Shown: positions 1 to 7,354 of the stretch, in pieces | Position numbering within the stretch: position 1 is the first letter of the stretch | Layout: every line of letters starts with the position of its first letter | Origin: Cytophagales bacterium | GTDB taxonomy: Bacteria; Bacteroidota; Bacteroidia; Cytophagales; Cyclobacteriaceae | DNA: 8,652 bases | Assembly (NCBI GenBank): GCA_003541895.1 | Contig: DPLR01000139.1 | Span: 1-8,652 of the forward strand | Reading direction: 5' to 3' | Notes under the pieces: generated by a model | Database searches by the model: none | Told to the model about the DNA's origin: nothing | What the model saw: the letters and a program-made list of their open reading frames with translations, nothing else | Made by a program: the position numbers and the translations under genes

Positions 1-2495
1 ATTTTCAATTTATCAGGGGTGCTGAATCCACAAGTTATTATCCAACATTAACGTATAAAGGAAAAAAAATTGAAATGCCTGATCCAGCCGCGTACCTTAT
101 TTGTCGTCAGCCGGCCTGGATGGTTTTTAAAGGAAAATTATATGGATTTGAAAAGTTTGTTGATGGTAAAAAACTCCAACCATTCCTTTCAAAAAAGCAG
201 GTGGTGATCCCCAAAAATTTAGAAGAGACGTACTACAATAAATTTGTTGCGCCACTCATAGCCTCTTTCGATGACATTGAAGCCACGGGGTTTGAAATTG
301 CCAAACATGAGTACGACCCGCATCCGCTATTGACAATTTCGGAACTGCCGACTTCAAGCACGATAGAAGCTGCATCCTTGTTCGATGACCATCATGAAAA
401 CGAGCCCGCTGCCAATGATGAGGCTGGGAAAATAGTATTTGATCTTTCGTTTCGATATGGCAAATACAAATTCAAGGGCGATGCTTTTGGAAATGTAAAT
501 GTCACCGTAGAGAAAAAAGATTCTGATTACGTTTTTCACCGGATCAAGAGGAGTATAGAAGCAGAAAAAAAATATGCCTCTACTTTGATGAAACTTGGGC
601 TTCCCTTAAGAGGATATCGAACGGCCGTTGAAAAAGCCCACGCTTTTTCGTGGCTAAATGAAAATCGTGTCAACCTTTTAAATCTTGGTTTTGAAGTAAG
701 TCAGCCCGATAACAAAGACAAAAAATATTTTGTTGGTAAGGCAGTGATTGAACTTGAGGTAAAAGAAAATATTGATTGGTTTGACATTCATGCAAAAATC
801 AAGTTCGGTGAATTTGAAATTTCATTCAAAGAATTGCGTAAGCTCATCTTAAAAAAGAAAGTTGAATTCAAACTTCCTAATGGAGAAATCGCCATCATAC
901 CAGAAGCATGGTTGATTAAATACGGAGATCTTTTTGCGCTAAGCGAAACCCATGGCGCTAATGAAAAGCCTGTTCTCAAAAAACATCACATCAGTTTACT
1001 TCAAGAACTGGAAGAAGGAAAGTTAGCCAAAGTTCAGATGAGTGATCGGTTGAGAAATCTTCAGTCGTTCACGGGTGTTCGCGATTATGATTTGCCCGCA
1101 GGCTTTCGTGGTACCCTCCGTCCTTATCAAAAAGCAGGATACAATTGGCTTCGCTTTTTGAATGAGTTTCATTTGGGAGGTTGCCTTGCCGATGACATGG
1201 GGCTAGGCAAAACGGTTCAAACGCTTGCCCTTCTTCAATCTGAAAAAGAAAAAGGAAACGCGGGCACATCACTTTTAATAATGCCAACGTCACTCATCTA
1301 CAATTGGGAGATGGAAGCTAAAAAATTTACTCCCGATCTAAAAATTTTTACATACACTGGTACACTAAGAAACAAAGACATATCAAATTTTGAAAACTAT
1401 GATGTGATTCTCACTTCCTATGGTATTACCCGTCTGGACATTGATACTTTGCTGAAATTTTATTTCAACTACATTATCCTTGATGAATCTCAAGTGATAA
1501 AAAATCCTACCTCCAACATTGCTAAAGCCGTGATGCAATTGCAAAGTAGATTTCGGTTAACGCTCACTGGAACTCCGCTCGAAAACACAACAATGGATTT
1601 GTGGTCGCAAATGAATTTCATCAACCCAGGTTTATTGGGCGGTCAGAATTTTTTCAAAAACGAATATCAAATTCCTATTGAGAAAAAGGCCGATGAGGGA
1701 AAAACGAAAAAATTAAACAGCATTATCAAACCATTTGTTTTGCGAAGGTTGAAATCGCAAGTGGCCACCGATCTACCGGAAAAAGTAGAGAACATTCACT
1801 ATACAAACATGACTGCCGAGCAAGAGCAAAAGTATGAAGAAGTAAAATCGTTTTATCGGCATAAAATTCTAGATCAAATCGATAAGGAAGGAATCAATAA
1901 TTCTAGAATGATGATTCTTGAGGGCCTCACCAAGCTTCGGCAAATTTCAAATCACCCAAAGATGACAGAAGTGAAATACACGGGTGGTTCTGGCAAACTC
2001 GAAGACGTTTCGTTCATGATCGAAAATGCGATGCTTGAAGGCCATAAACTTTTAATTTTTAGTCAGTTCGTAAAACACCTTGACATTGTAAGAGAACTTC
2101 TGAACGAAAGAAAAATTCCATTTGCTTATTTGGATGGATCAAGTACGGACCGAAAAGAACAAGTAGAAAAATTCAATGGAGATCCTGACTTAAAAATATT
2201 TTTGATTTCAATAAAAGCGGGCGGGCTCGGGCTCAATTTAACAGAAGCTGATTACGTATTCATCCTTGATCCATGGTGGAACCCAGCCGTTGAAGCGCAA
2301 GCAACTGACCGAGCACACCGGATTGGCCAGAAGAAAAAAGTTTTCACTTATAAGTTTATTACACGAAACACGGTTGAAGAAAAAATCCTTCAACTTCAAA
2401 AACACAAGCTCAAGCTTTCTGAAAACTTAATTCAAAATGAAGAGAGCGTAATCAAGGCACTGACGCGCGAAGACATCGAAATGCTGATGAATTAA
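1..2495 (+). CDS. SNF2-family DNA-dependent ATPase/helicase, 5' end outside window
   Basis: This is a superfamily 2 SNF2-type ATPase, expected to translocate on double-stranded DNA or remodel DNA-protein complexes in the cytoplasm. Residues are counted from the first in-window Met at base 75. The core shows motif I DDMGLGKT (373-380), motif II DESQ (470-473, a DExQ form of the DEAH box), motif III LTGTP (497-501), and the C-terminal helicase block with GGLGLNL (716-722), DPWWNP (732-737) and the motif VI segment QATDRAHRIGQ (742-752). Residues 1-340 are an N-terminal extension, probably the bacterial SNF2-associated type, with an acidic, probably flexible stretch near 102-117. The frame stays open for 24 codons upstream of base 75 to the window edge (codon phase begins at base 3), and those residues read as plausible protein. 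The Met at 75 is therefore probably internal and the full protein longer than 806 residues. It ends TAA, 3 bp before the SDR gene. The family is clear; the specific role is unknown. Confidence 0.93.
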   Translation, partial: FQFIRGAESTSYYPTLTYKGKKIEMPDPAAYLICRQPAWMVFKGKLYGFEKFVDGKKLQPFLSKKQVVIPKNLEETYYNKFVAPLIASFDDIEATGFEIAKHEYDPHPLLTISELPTSSTIEAASLFDDHHENEPAANDEAGKIVFDLSFRYGKYKFKGDAFGNVNVTVEKKDSDYVFHRIKRSIEAEKKYASTLMKLGLPLRGYRTAVEKAHAFSWLNENRVNLLNLGFEVSQPDNKDKKYFVGKAVIELEVKENIDWFDIHAKIKFGEFEISFKELRKLILKKKVEFKLPNGEIAIIPEAWLIKYGDLFALSETHGANEKPVLKKHHISLLQELEEGKLAKVQMSDRLRNLQSFTGVRDYDLPAGFRGTLRPYQKAGYNWLRFLNEFHLGGCLADDMGLGKTVQTLALLQSEKEKGNAGTSLLIMPTSLIYNWEMEAKKFTPDLKIFTYTGTLRNKDISNFENYDVILTSYGITRLDIDTLLKFYFNYIILDESQVIKNPTSNIAKAVMQLQSRFRLTLTGTPLENTTMDLWSQMNFINPGLLGGQNFFKNEYQIPIEKKADEGKTKKLNSIIKPFVLRRLKSQVATDLPEKVENIHYTNMTAEQEQKYEEVKSFYRHKILDQIDKEGINNSRMMILEGLTKLRQISNHPKMTEVKYTGGSGKLEDVSFMIENAMLEGHKLLIFSQFVKHLDIVRELLNERKIPFAYLDGSSTDRKEQVEKFNGDPDLKIFLISIKAGGLGLNLTEADYVFILDPWWNPAVEAQATDRAHRIGQKKKVFTYKFITRNTVEEKILQLQKHKLKLSENLIQNEESVIKALTREDIEMLMN

Positions 2496-2498
2496 TTT

Positions 2499-3305
2499 AT
2501 GCAAAACAAAGTAGTAATTATCACTGGCGGCTCTTCCGGCATAGGAAAAGCATTGGCTGAAGTATTCGGAAAAAAAGGGTCAAAAATTTTAATTACCGGA
2601 AGAAATAAGACTGATCTTGATGCTGCGGTCAATGAACTCCAAATGAAAGGAATTACCATAGAGGGGATGGTTTGCGATGTGAGCAAAGAGGATGATAATA
2701 AAAAAATGGCCACGGAAGCACTGCACTTATTCGGAAGAATTGATGTGTTAATTAACAATGCCGGTATCACTATGCGTGCATTGTTTGAAGACCTGGATTT
2801 GGAAGTGATAAAAAAAGTGATGGACATAAATTTTTACGGAGTTCTATTTGCAACCAAAGCGTGCTTGCCCGAGATCATCAAAAACAAAGGGAGCATTGTT
2901 GGCATTTCATCCATTGCCGGCTTTCGAGGATTGCCTGCTCGTGCCGGGTACTCCGCGTCAAAATTTGCCCTGAATGGTTTCCTTGAGGTGTTGAGAACAG
3001 AAATGCTTTATAAAGGAGTTCATATTTTAACAGCCTCCCCCGGTTTCACCACATCTAACATTAGAAAAAGGGCTTTGACTAAAAATGGATCTACCCAAGG
3101 CGAATCGCCGCGTGCCGAAGAAAAAATGATGAGTGCTGAAGAGTGTGCCCTTCACATTTACAATGCTACTGTAAAGCGCAAAAACTTTTTGATACTAACG
3201 GTTCAAGGTAAACTCGCGGTATGGATCAATAAATTTTTTCCGCGGTTAGCCGACAAATTAGTTTACAATGCCATGGCCAAAGAAGCCGATTCGCCATTGA
3301 AATGA
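2499..3305 (+). CDS. short-chain dehydrogenase/reductase (SDR), classical type
   Basis: This is a cytoplasmic NAD(P)(H)-dependent oxidoreductase of 268 residues, the usual length for a classical SDR. The Rossmann cofactor motif TGGSSGIG lies at 9-16. Arg35, just after the second beta strand (ITGRN), suggests a preference for NADP(H). Asp60 follows in the CDV segment, then NNAG at 86-89, Asn111 in the DIN segment, and the catalytic Ser138, Tyr151 and Lys155 (YSASK), so the Asn-Ser-Tyr-Lys tetrad is complete. SPG at 180-182 is the usual cofactor-contacting loop. The C-terminal part (about 235-260) is hydrophobic and basic and recalls DHRS7-like SDRs, but the substrate cannot be read from sequence. 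The ATG at 2499 follows the SNF2 stop by 3 bp with no recognisable Shine-Dalgarno sequence, and residues 1-10 fit the first beta strand, which supports this start. It is probably co-transcribed with the SNF2 gene. Its 3' end lies 2 bp from the convergent DUF3857 gene. Confidence 0.93.
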   Translation: MQNKVVIITGGSSGIGKALAEVFGKKGSKILITGRNKTDLDAAVNELQMKGITIEGMVCDVSKEDDNKKMATEALHLFGRIDVLINNAGITMRALFEDLDLEVIKKVMDINFYGVLFATKACLPEIIKNKGSIVGISSIAGFRGLPARAGYSASKFALNGFLEVLRTEMLYKGVHILTASPGFTTSNIRKRALTKNGSTQGESPRAEEKMMSAEECALHIYNATVKRKNFLILTVQGKLAVWINKFFPRLADKLVYNAMAKEADSPLK

Positions 3306-3307
3306 TT

Positions 3308-5206
3308 CTACGTTTTGCTAAGGAAGACGAGCTTGATATTATCTGCCTTACTTACGCTCTTAAAAAAATCAACTAACTCGTTGTACGTTTCTTTAGGGAA
3401 GCGGCCTTTCCAGCTTTTCATCCGTCTGACGTAGGTAACTTTCCCGTTATCAAATTTAAAGCTCGCATCGTACTCACCAAATTTTGATTTTATTTTTATT
3501 GGCTCAGGCAAAAATTCGGGGTAAAGGTTTTCTGGGAGCGAAAATTGAATTGTGTCGGTGTCAATTTCATTCCTATTTAAAACTACATCAGTTTTCCTTT
3601 CTAATATTTTTTCCGGAATATACTTCCAACGGTTCATTAAGTTGGGCGTTACAAATAAGCGTTTACCGCTTACGGATGCATACCGATTAAGCACTAAATC
3701 TAGATTTACTAAAGCAGCAGGGATTTTGTCTCTGGTTTCCTTCACATTAAATGAATTCACGTTGAAATTTGGAATTTCTGTATTTTTCTCAATCCATTTT
3801 CTCTGCCGATCTGAATTGCCAAATGTCCAATTCAACCCACCATTTTCATATTGAGTTCCAGAGTATAGCGTAGAAATCTTAGCACTTGCATTTCCGCTTA
3901 GATCGAGAATAATGGTAGCTTTTCGAGATTGAAGATTTTGCTCTGGAGAATACCTTAAAGTGTTGACAATTTTCCCGCCATCCTCAGTAACCATGAGCGC
4001 TTTTCTATCACCAGTAAAAAGGCCTTGATATCCAAAAGGTTCAGTTTGACTTGTACATTCTAGCCACAAGGTATCTTTTCCGTTAGGCACGGACACAACA
4101 ATGTGATTGAATGGATCATAGGTAATACCCTCAATTATATTTCTGCTATTCTGCCCTCCATAAATCCATGTGTAATACCCTTTAATACCAACCGAATTTA
4201 ATAATGCTATCATATAATTAGAAAGTGCTTTGCAATCACCATAGCCCACATCATCAACAACCTGTGCTTCAAACGGCTGAAACCCGCCTATTCCTAATTG
4301 CACGCCAACATATCTTGTCTTATTTTGTAGATACTCGTAAAGTGCTTTTGTTTTTTGTTCAACAGACGGAAGTCCTTTTGTCATTTCCTTAGCTAATTCA
4401 ATTGTCTTTGCCGGCAAAACATCTCTTCCTTTATTTAAATCGATTTGCCATCTACCAAAATTTTCCCAAGTGTCCCTTCGACCAGCATAACCACTAAATT
4501 CAAATTCAACTGGAACCGCCACCAAAAGTCTACTTTGACGGATCCCTAATGGCTCAGACTTGATCGGCAACAAATTCTTAAATGACCATGAAAGAATTTC
4601 AAACCCTTTGTCGGTTTCCCTCAGGGGTTCAATTTCACCCATATTAATCAATTTGTATTGTATTGGAAATCCAACAGGATAAACCAGTTGGTAGGAGGCA
4701 TTCTGGTAGGAAGTTCGATCACCGTTCCAACTTGAGGATGGAATTGAAAGTAAGAAATTCATCTCCAAGTCATATTCAATTTCAACTGTATAGGGATAAG
4801 TCCCTTGTGAGAGATCGAGGATCTTTATTCGGTCGTCACTGAACAATGAAACTCCATCGAAAGCGGCCTGGTCAGTTACATCTCTATTTTTAAGCTTTTT
4901 TATCGGTTCACCAATGGCATTATAAACATTACCACTTATATCGATAATCTTGGTTAGCTTATCATAAGGAATGTGAAATTCAGCATAATTATTACCCTTT
5001 TCATTCAAGATAGTGACAACATATTTTACCTTTCGAATTGCATGATTCTTAGCGAGAATTTTAAAGAATATATGGTCTTCGCGTACAACTAAGTCTACAT
5101 CTTTTTTTAATTCATCCGCAATTTCAGTAACAGGGTATTTTATTTCTTTTGATAAGGCAGTCAATGAGACCAAAATGAATAGCGAAGTGATCCTAAAATG
5201 TATCAT
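3308..5206 (-). CDS. exported DUF3857 / transglutaminase-like protein, Cys and His retained
   Basis: This is a 632-residue exported protein. Residues 1-19 form a signal peptide (short basic start, hydrophobic core, likely cleavage after ALS) with no lipobox Cys, so it is probably periplasmic or otherwise exported. Residues of about 50-230 match the DUF3857 type of beta-rich domain. A transglutaminase/cysteine-protease-like core follows at about 270-390, with Cys325 in GDCKALSNY, His368 in FNHIVV, and Glu383 in WLECTSQ where many relatives have Asp. The C-terminal region (about 425-632) looks beta-rich and has no motif I recognise. The Cys and His suggest a catalytically competent fold, but the reaction (peptide cleavage, amide transfer or another) is unknown for these bacterial proteins. 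It is the second gene of a - strand operon: its ATG is 1 bp after the stop of its paralogue, with only A-rich sequence in front of it. It ends TAG, 2 bp from the end of the SDR gene. Confidence 0.88.
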   Translation of the reverse strand: MIHFRITSLFILVSLTALSKEIKYPVTEIADELKKDVDLVVREDHIFFKILAKNHAIRKVKYVVTILNEKGNNYAEFHIPYDKLTKIIDISGNVYNAIGEPIKKLKNRDVTDQAAFDGVSLFSDDRIKILDLSQGTYPYTVEIEYDLEMNFLLSIPSSSWNGDRTSYQNASYQLVYPVGFPIQYKLINMGEIEPLRETDKGFEILSWSFKNLLPIKSEPLGIRQSRLLVAVPVEFEFSGYAGRRDTWENFGRWQIDLNKGRDVLPAKTIELAKEMTKGLPSVEQKTKALYEYLQNKTRYVGVQLGIGGFQPFEAQVVDDVGYGDCKALSNYMIALLNSVGIKGYYTWIYGGQNSRNIIEGITYDPFNHIVVSVPNGKDTLWLECTSQTEPFGYQGLFTGDRKALMVTEDGGKIVNTLRYSPEQNLQSRKATIILDLSGNASAKISTLYSGTQYENGGLNWTFGNSDRQRKWIEKNTEIPNFNVNSFNVKETRDKIPAALVNLDLVLNRYASVSGKRLFVTPNLMNRWKYIPEKILERKTDVVLNRNEIDTDTIQFSLPENLYPEFLPEPIKIKSKFGEYDASFKFDNGKVTYVRRMKSWKGRFPKETYNELVDFFKSVSKADNIKLVFLSKT

Positions 5207-5207
5207 T

Positions 5208-7220
5208 CTATTTTTTCTTTAACACAATTTGTTCAGCCTGTTTCGCAACAATCTGATTATAAAATTCGCGCAAGCCACTGTACTCATCTTGGGTAAATAA
5301 ACTTTTGTTGATAGTTAAAATGCTGGTAAATGAAATGGTGTTTCCCATTAAGTTAATATTGTAAGTGTACCTTCCCTCGTTGTTGGGCAATGCCAAAACT
5401 TTGGGTTTTGGAAGTTCATCAACCTGATATTCTTCTGGGATTGTAATTTTACCGATAATCATTTTTTCAAAGGGACTTTTAAAATCCACTGGGAATTCTC
5501 TCTTTTCTGACTTGTATGGATTAGATTCAAAGCGATCCAGCAAAATTGGATTGATGTAAGCAATCTGCCCTGCAGTTTGAGCATAACCTTCTGCTTCCAT
5601 CTCATAAATTTCTTTAGTTGGTTCACTCAGCTTGTCTATGTTTTCATATTGACTTTTTTGAACCTCCCAGTGGTTTGTTTCGGCAACCGTTTTGATATAA
5701 TCCGATTCTCCTTTGCTGAAATACTTAGCGCGGACTTTTTGTGCGTTATACCCTGAATTAACTAAAGTAATCTTTCCTTTCATATTGGCATCATCCACAA
5801 AAGATAAATCATAGCTCACGGTTGTTTTTGATTTAACATTCGGTGTGAGATCAACCCAACCCGAGTTAGCCTCTGAAATGATAAATCCTTTTCCATTTAA
5901 ACATCTCTCGGGTAAAATATTCATTGGCATAGAACGATCTGTTGCATCGAGGAGCATTGACTTATCATTGAATCGAACTAGGCAAATCACATAATTAAAT
6001 TGATTCGATAAAGGAAACCTCTCACGAACCATTCCATGGTTTCTTGTACTTATCAAAACAGGATCTGCTGCTAGCCCTGCTTTTTGTAACATGGAGGTCA
6101 GCAAGAGATTAATTTCTGCAGAGCTCCCTTTTTTATCCTCAAGAACCTTTTTAAAACTATTGTCTATATATCTCCTGAAGCTTTCATCCCAGATTACATT
6201 TTCTTTCACGTATTTGTAAATGGCGGTAATCTTTTGCGCTGGATCGGTAATACCAGTTATAAGCTCTTCAACTTTGGATTTTAAAAAATTTGATCCCGCA
6301 ACAGCTTGTCCAAACTCCTCATCTTTAAGAAAGCTATTGTTTATATCAACCCAAGTACCCATAATTTGTTCGACAGGTCTGTTTGGCCATTTAACAAATG
6401 CCAGTTCAAAATTTATTCTGGATATGTAATCAGTGATTGAATTCATATCAGGCTCTGTTTTAAAGGCCGGAACATTGTTGGCTACCCAACGTAAATCATT
6501 TTCCTGATAGTTAACTTGTTCATGGTCTATTCCTCCGCCAAATCCTCGATCATCAGGTCTGTTAATTTCCGTGAGTAATATTGACTTTGAAACATATTCT
6601 GATTCATTTACTGATAGAGCTACATATCCTTGCATGTATTTTTGATAATTGAAATATTCCGGGATCTTCGCTCTGTATTCACTTACACGGGTTGGTATTC
6701 GTGATTGGAATTCCCAATTCCTTAAATGGGACCAAAACGGAGAAGTGATTTTATAAGCTACCTCCACAACTGATCCCTCCCTCACGGAAGGCATAGCAAA
6801 TTTTACTTGCTTCCAATTTTCAGTGGTTTGTTCTTGATGAACCTCCTCTGTTTTTAACTTGGTCTCAATAATTTTTCCGTTTTCTAAATTGAAGGTGGCC
6901 CCTTTAAGTCCAGAATATTTTTCTGCTTTTCCATTTTTCTCATACATCGGAATTTCGAAATCAGCCCAACTCAAACCTTCTTTCCGCAATATCTTTATTC
7001 GGGTTAAACGCTCAAAAGTCAAACTAAAACCAGTTCCTTGGGCATATGTAATTTTTGATTCGCCATAATCTGCAAGAACAATGGCTGAAGCGGACGAATC
7101 AAGTTTATATACTTTCATCGTCATATCTTCCATGGGTATATCTCCAAACTTGATTGGGGGTTTTTGCGAATAAATTGTAACCGATACATGCACCAACATA
7201 AAGACAAGGAAGTTTCTCAT
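5208..7220 (-). CDS. exported DUF3857 / transglutaminase-like protein, predicted catalytically inactive
   Basis: This is a 670-residue exported protein and the first gene of the - strand operon. Residues 1-18 form a signal peptide (hydrophobic core FLVFMLVHVSVTI, likely cleavage after IYS, before Gln19) without a lipobox. A DUF3857-like region covers about 60-260 and a transglutaminase-like core about 310-430. Aligned by eye with its downstream neighbour, the core has Ser367 (GSSAEINLLL) at the nucleophile Cys position and Tyr410 (QFNYVI) at the His position, while Asp425 (LLDATDR) is kept. Cysteine-based catalysis is therefore unlikely, and a binding or structural role is inferred. The remaining core pattern (NLLL, PVLISTR, QFNYV, LLDAT) looks well conserved, so this is a degenerate-site subfamily member and not a decaying gene; the frame is intact. 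The C-terminal end is lysine-rich (VLKKK). The ATG at 7220 directly precedes the signal peptide. A candidate promoter lies about 20 bp upstream. Confidence 0.88.
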   Translation of the reverse strand: MRNFLVFMLVHVSVTIYSQKPPIKFGDIPMEDMTMKVYKLDSSASAIVLADYGESKITYAQGTGFSLTFERLTRIKILRKEGLSWADFEIPMYEKNGKAEKYSGLKGATFNLENGKIIETKLKTEEVHQEQTTENWKQVKFAMPSVREGSVVEVAYKITSPFWSHLRNWEFQSRIPTRVSEYRAKIPEYFNYQKYMQGYVALSVNESEYVSKSILLTEINRPDDRGFGGGIDHEQVNYQENDLRWVANNVPAFKTEPDMNSITDYISRINFELAFVKWPNRPVEQIMGTWVDINNSFLKDEEFGQAVAGSNFLKSKVEELITGITDPAQKITAIYKYVKENVIWDESFRRYIDNSFKKVLEDKKGSSAEINLLLTSMLQKAGLAADPVLISTRNHGMVRERFPLSNQFNYVICLVRFNDKSMLLDATDRSMPMNILPERCLNGKGFIISEANSGWVDLTPNVKSKTTVSYDLSFVDDANMKGKITLVNSGYNAQKVRAKYFSKGESDYIKTVAETNHWEVQKSQYENIDKLSEPTKEIYEMEAEGYAQTAGQIAYINPILLDRFESNPYKSEKREFPVDFKSPFEKMIIGKITIPEEYQVDELPKPKVLALPNNEGRYTYNINLMGNTISFTSILTINKSLFTQDEYSGLREFYNQIVAKQAEQIVLKKK

Positions 7221-7240
7221 AAGGGGATTATTCTAGGGCG

Positions 7241-7248
7241 TAAAGATA
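7241..7248 (-). promoter_or_regulatory. candidate -7 box of the DUF3857 operon promoter
   Basis: Read on the - strand this is TATCTTTA, one base off the Bacteroidota -7 consensus TAnnTTTG. It sits 20 bp before the ATG at 7220, a sensible leader length. No clean TTG-type -33 element is found at the expected distance (the sequence there is GGTG), so the call rests on one half of a promoter in AT-rich DNA and could be chance. Confidence 0.3.
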
Positions 7249-7268
7249 TTGCTTAGATGAATTCACCG

Positions 7269-7288
7269 ATACGGGAAAATTCCCGTAT
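7269..7288. repeat. perfect inverted repeat, 9-bp arms with 2-bp spacer
   Basis: The left arm is ATACGGGAA (7269-7277), the spacer AA, and the right arm TTCCCGTAT (7280-7288), an exact reverse complement. It contains two CGGGAA/TTCCCG half sites and stands out from the AT-rich surroundings. It lies about 20 bp upstream of the candidate - strand -7 box, where the -33 region would be. This fits an operator for a dimeric regulator. As RNA it could form a hairpin, but there is no T-run on either side to make an intrinsic terminator, and a terminator between two divergent starts would have no obvious purpose. The operator role is inferred. Confidence 0.55.
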
Positions 7289-7354
7289 TGCTGATCAGGA
7301 AAATAATGATTAAATGGGAGCGACTTGTTTAAAGAATGATTTCTACCTTTCGAA

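Larger units (their letters stand above)
7221..7354. promoter_or_regulatory. divergent intergenic region between the DUF3857 operon and radA
   Basis: These 134 bp separate two divergently read genes, so both promoters should lie here unless one is distal. The stretch holds a 9-bp-arm inverted repeat (7269-7288), an adjacent 8-bp perfect palindrome CTGATCAG (7291-7298), and a candidate - strand -7 box (7241-7248). On the + side, TACCTTTC at 7344-7351 with TTG at 7325-7327 resembles a Bacteroidota promoter, but it would place the transcription start on or inside the radA start codon, so I do not assign it. No Shine-Dalgarno sequence precedes either start. No RNA gene or small coding sequence is evident. 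Confidence 0.6.

Noticed and set aside
1..2495. SNF2 protein as part of a phage-defence system such as a DISARM-like or other restriction-type cluster
   Set aside because: No methyltransferase, nuclease, phospholipase D or other defence partner lies beside it in the window. The neighbours are an SDR, exported DUF3857 proteins and radA, which look like ordinary chromosomal context.
2492..2827. 111-codon open frame on the - strand opposite the start of the SDR gene
   Set aside because: It lies fully antisense to the cofactor-binding half of a clear SDR. Its translation is Ser/Ile/Leu-rich with no recognisable domain, as expected from the complement of a real gene.
3552..3854. 100-codon open frame on the + strand inside the DUF3857 gene
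   Set aside because: It is antisense to the C-terminal part of an intact, recognisable exported protein, with no promoter or domain of its own.
7269..7298. Inverted repeat and CTGATCAG as an intrinsic terminator
   Set aside because: No T-run follows on either strand, and the location between two divergent start codons makes termination unlikely.
7344..7351. TACCTTTC as the -7 box of the radA promoter, with TTG at 7325-7327
   Set aside because: The match is fair, but transcription would start at or inside the ATG at 7355. Leaderless initiation here is possible but unsupported.
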